Part shown: positions 62,486 through 64,000 of the stretch, piece after piece
Layout of the letters: each line of letters starts with the position of its first letter
How positions within the stretch are numbered: the first letter of the stretch is position 1
DNA from: Lutimonas saemankumensis
GTDB lineage: Bacteria; Bacteroidota; Bacteroidia; Flavobacteriales; Flavobacteriaceae
NCBI RefSeq assembly: GCF_020171465.1
Contig: NZ_JAIUZR010000004.1
Coordinates: forward strand, 620,001-684,000
Direction: 5' to 3'
Length of the DNA: 64,000 nucleotides
Notes under the pieces: generated by a model
What the model was told of the DNA's origin: nothing
Databases searched by the model: none
The model's input: only the letters and a program-made list of their open reading frames with translations
Position numbers and translations under genes: made by a program

Positions 62486-64000
62486 TTAAAAATTACCAAT
62501 TACCGTAAATGAAAAGTTTCGACCCGGAGCGCTGATCGCTGATGCGAATTCTTTATAGTGATGGTCCATGATATTGTCTACGTTAATCAATAGGTCCACA
62601 TATTTTGACGTCTTGATCCTCATGTAATAATTCAGCGTATACCAGGGTGGGGTTCCATAATACGCATCTTGATCGATCAAATAGGGGGTTTCCTCAATAT
62701 TGTCAATTCCCTCAGAAAGGTTGTAATCCTCTGCCTTCTTAATCCCGTTAAATACCATATTCATCCCCGTTTCGATTCGGTTTCTTACATAATTAAACTC
62801 GACCCTGCCAAATAATGGTGGGATTGAAGAAAGGGGTTCTTCTGTATCATAGGTATTACCTTCCGTATAAGTTATAGTTGCTCTGGTATTCCAGGTATTG
62901 GTCAATTGTCCCTTAAAGGTAAAGGTTCCTCCGATCAAATAAGCATTACCTTTATTTACGTTTGCAACCACATTTGAAAGTTCTCCATCGTAAATGATTT
63001 GCGAACTTCCGTTAAGTATATAAGGGGCTCTAACGATATAATTATTTAGCAAGGTATAATAACCTGTGAGCCCCACAAAAGATTTCTTTTCATCAAAAAA
63101 TTTAATCATTCCGGCCTCAAAGTTATAGGCAAATTCAGGTTGTAAGTCTGCATTGGGTACGGTTACGTCCCCTCTTTTTTCCCTCACCTTGCCAATGTCA
63201 TCAATGTTGGGTGATCTAAAGCCCGAAGAAAATACGCCGTTAATCTGCCAGTTGGTATTAGGTTTATAGGCGTAACCCGCTGTTAAAGTAATCGCCGTAT
63301 TCATTGATTGAATGTCACTGTCAGGCAATTTGATATAGGTAGTATCTATCCATTTGGCGTTTAAAATGGTATTTGTTACTCTTAGCCCTGTATTCAAGGT
63401 AGACTTCTTTCCCATATCCTGTCTGTAACTGGCGTAAATCGCCGAGCTCAGGTAACTGCTTCCTCCATCCGGATATCGGGTCTGAACCACATAATTCTCC
63501 TCAACTCCTATTATTTCATTACCCTGAACCTGAAGCACATCCCCTCTTGAAGTAGAATTAACATCATTGTAAGCCACTTCAAAACCATAACCAAAATCCC
63601 GATTTATTTTTGGATCAACCTTTTTTGTAAAATCACCATTTAGGCTAAATACCTGAACTCGCTCAAACTGAGAAGACCGATCAAAGGAATCAAATCTACG
63701 ACTGACCCTGGATTCTTTGATATTCTGATAGGCCACCGTAAATCCACCCTTATCCATCAGTTTTTTGTTAGGTTCAATATGATACTGGGTTGAAAATAAA
63801 AACCGTTCCTGTGGCCCGTAATACCATTCCGCAAACCTCAACATTCCGTCCTTCCTTTCTGTGAGTTTGTCAAACCTATTGATATCCGAAGAGGTACTGA
63901 ATTGCAAATTAAACAGCAGATCACTTCCGTTTTTAAAAGGAATAAATACCTTTTGGAGAATATCTGTCTGTTCAAACCCTACATTTCTCTGAACATCTGG
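62486..64000 (-). CDS. TonB-dependent receptor, C-terminal barrel part (cut by window edge)
   Basis: The minus-strand frame is open from the stop at 62486 to the right edge, giving at least 504 residues of barrel. Seen are the strand pattern NGVFSSGFRSPNIDDIGKVREKRGD, PNADLQPEFAYNFEAG and the final RNFSFTVIGNF ending in Phe, typical of TonB receptors. Wording near the cut (FNLQFSTSSDINRFDKLTE) is like haemin/haemoglobin or transferrin-type receptors, but the plug domain is missing, so the ligand is not known. Confidence 0.88.
   Translation of the reverse strand, partial: PDVQRNVGFEQTDILQKVFIPFKNGSDLLFNLQFSTSSDINRFDKLTERKDGMLRFAEWYYGPQERFLFSTQYHIEPNKKLMDKGGFTVAYQNIKESRVSRRFDSFDRSSQFERVQVFSLNGDFTKKVDPKINRDFGYGFEVAYNDVNSTSRGDVLQVQGNEIIGVEENYVVQTRYPDGGSSYLSSAIYASYRQDMGKKSTLNTGLRVTNTILNAKWIDTTYIKLPDSDIQSMNTAITLTAGYAYKPNTNWQINGVFSSGFRSPNIDDIGKVREKRGDVTVPNADLQPEFAYNFEAGMIKFFDEKKSFVGLTGYYTLLNNYIVRAPYILNGSSQIIYDGELSNVVANVNKGNAYLIGGTFTFKGQLTNTWNTRATITYTEGNTYDTEEPLSSIPPLFGRVEFNYVRNRIETGMNMVFNGIKKAEDYNLSEGIDNIEETPYLIDQDAYYGTPPWYTLNYYMRIKTSKYVDLLINVDNIMDHHYKEFASAISAPGRNFSFTVIGNF

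Noticed and set aside
1-64000. Search for tRNA, rRNA, insertion sequences, prophage, integrase, CRISPR and restriction or defence genes
   Set aside because: None recognised. Only the 6585-6904 gap exceeds 300 bp, and it holds the pheA leader.

Overview
The window is a gene-dense, AT-rich chromosomal segment from a member of the Bacteroidota, almost certainly the family Flavobacteriaceae. The evidence is the gliding gene gldA, the TamL form of TamA, a DAHP synthase with a C-terminal chorismate mutase, class II HMG-CoA reductase, the small DUF6341/DUF6427 proteins next to upp, two TonB-dependent receptors, many lipoproteins, and promoters of the Bacteroidota type (TTG/TTTG, 17-23 bp, TAnnTTTG). 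No genus is claimed. I see no tRNA, rRNA, insertion sequence, prophage or CRISPR array, and no block of clearly foreign base composition.

Layout. 1-6.6 kb: class II aldolase (cut by the left edge), tamL, an rRNA-type 2'-O-methyltransferase, kdsA, a phosphate-selective-type porin and gldA. 6.6-10.9 kb: an aromatic amino acid operon, pheA-aminotransferase-tyrA-DAHP synthase/chorismate mutase, with ATGA overlaps, preceded by a leader with a terminator hairpin, a competing hairpin and a tiny Tyr/Phe-containing ORF, and closed by a strong terminator. 10.9-21.7 kb: housekeeping and conserved flavobacterial genes (upp, trmB, alkyltransferase-like protein, cystathionine gamma-synthase, tdk, alr, mscL). 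21.7-29.3 kb: mainly minus strand (GH3-type enzyme, LytM peptidase, yicC-gmk-nadD, DMT transporter, Mn-type sod, HMG-CoA reductase). 29.5-35.7 kb: a peptide-use module of a DPP-IV-type S9 peptidase and two POT transporters, then an exported thioredoxin.

37.7-44.5 kb: a TonB receptor and a Cys-rich surface lipoprotein, divergent from a PhoB-like regulator and a PhoR-like kinase with almost no periplasmic loop. A small exported YwqK/MORN-like gene follows, whose promoter carries four direct repeats at exactly 11 bp spacing. Together these look like a phosphate-responsive unit. 44.5-50.7 kb: a TTG-started glycosyltransferase, purD, a DUF6909 protein, ctpA-type protease and rnpA.

50.7-64 kb: mostly plus strand and more accessory: glutaryl-CoA-dehydrogenase-like enzyme, M61-like peptidase, Fe-S old-yellow-enzyme protein, GNAT, lpxD, a lipoprotein, a 3-beta-HSD-like dehydrogenase overlapping a steroid-5-alpha-reductase-like membrane protein, a berberine-bridge-type oxidase, a lipoprotein ADP-ribosylglycohydrolase, a degenerate SDR, and a TonB receptor cut by the right edge. 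The redox enzymes here could act on a steroid-like or terpenoid substrate, which is inference only.

The observations most worth following are the aromatic-operon leader, the 11-bp repeat array with its two-component system, and the OYE / 3-beta-HSD / 5-alpha-reductase neighbourhood.
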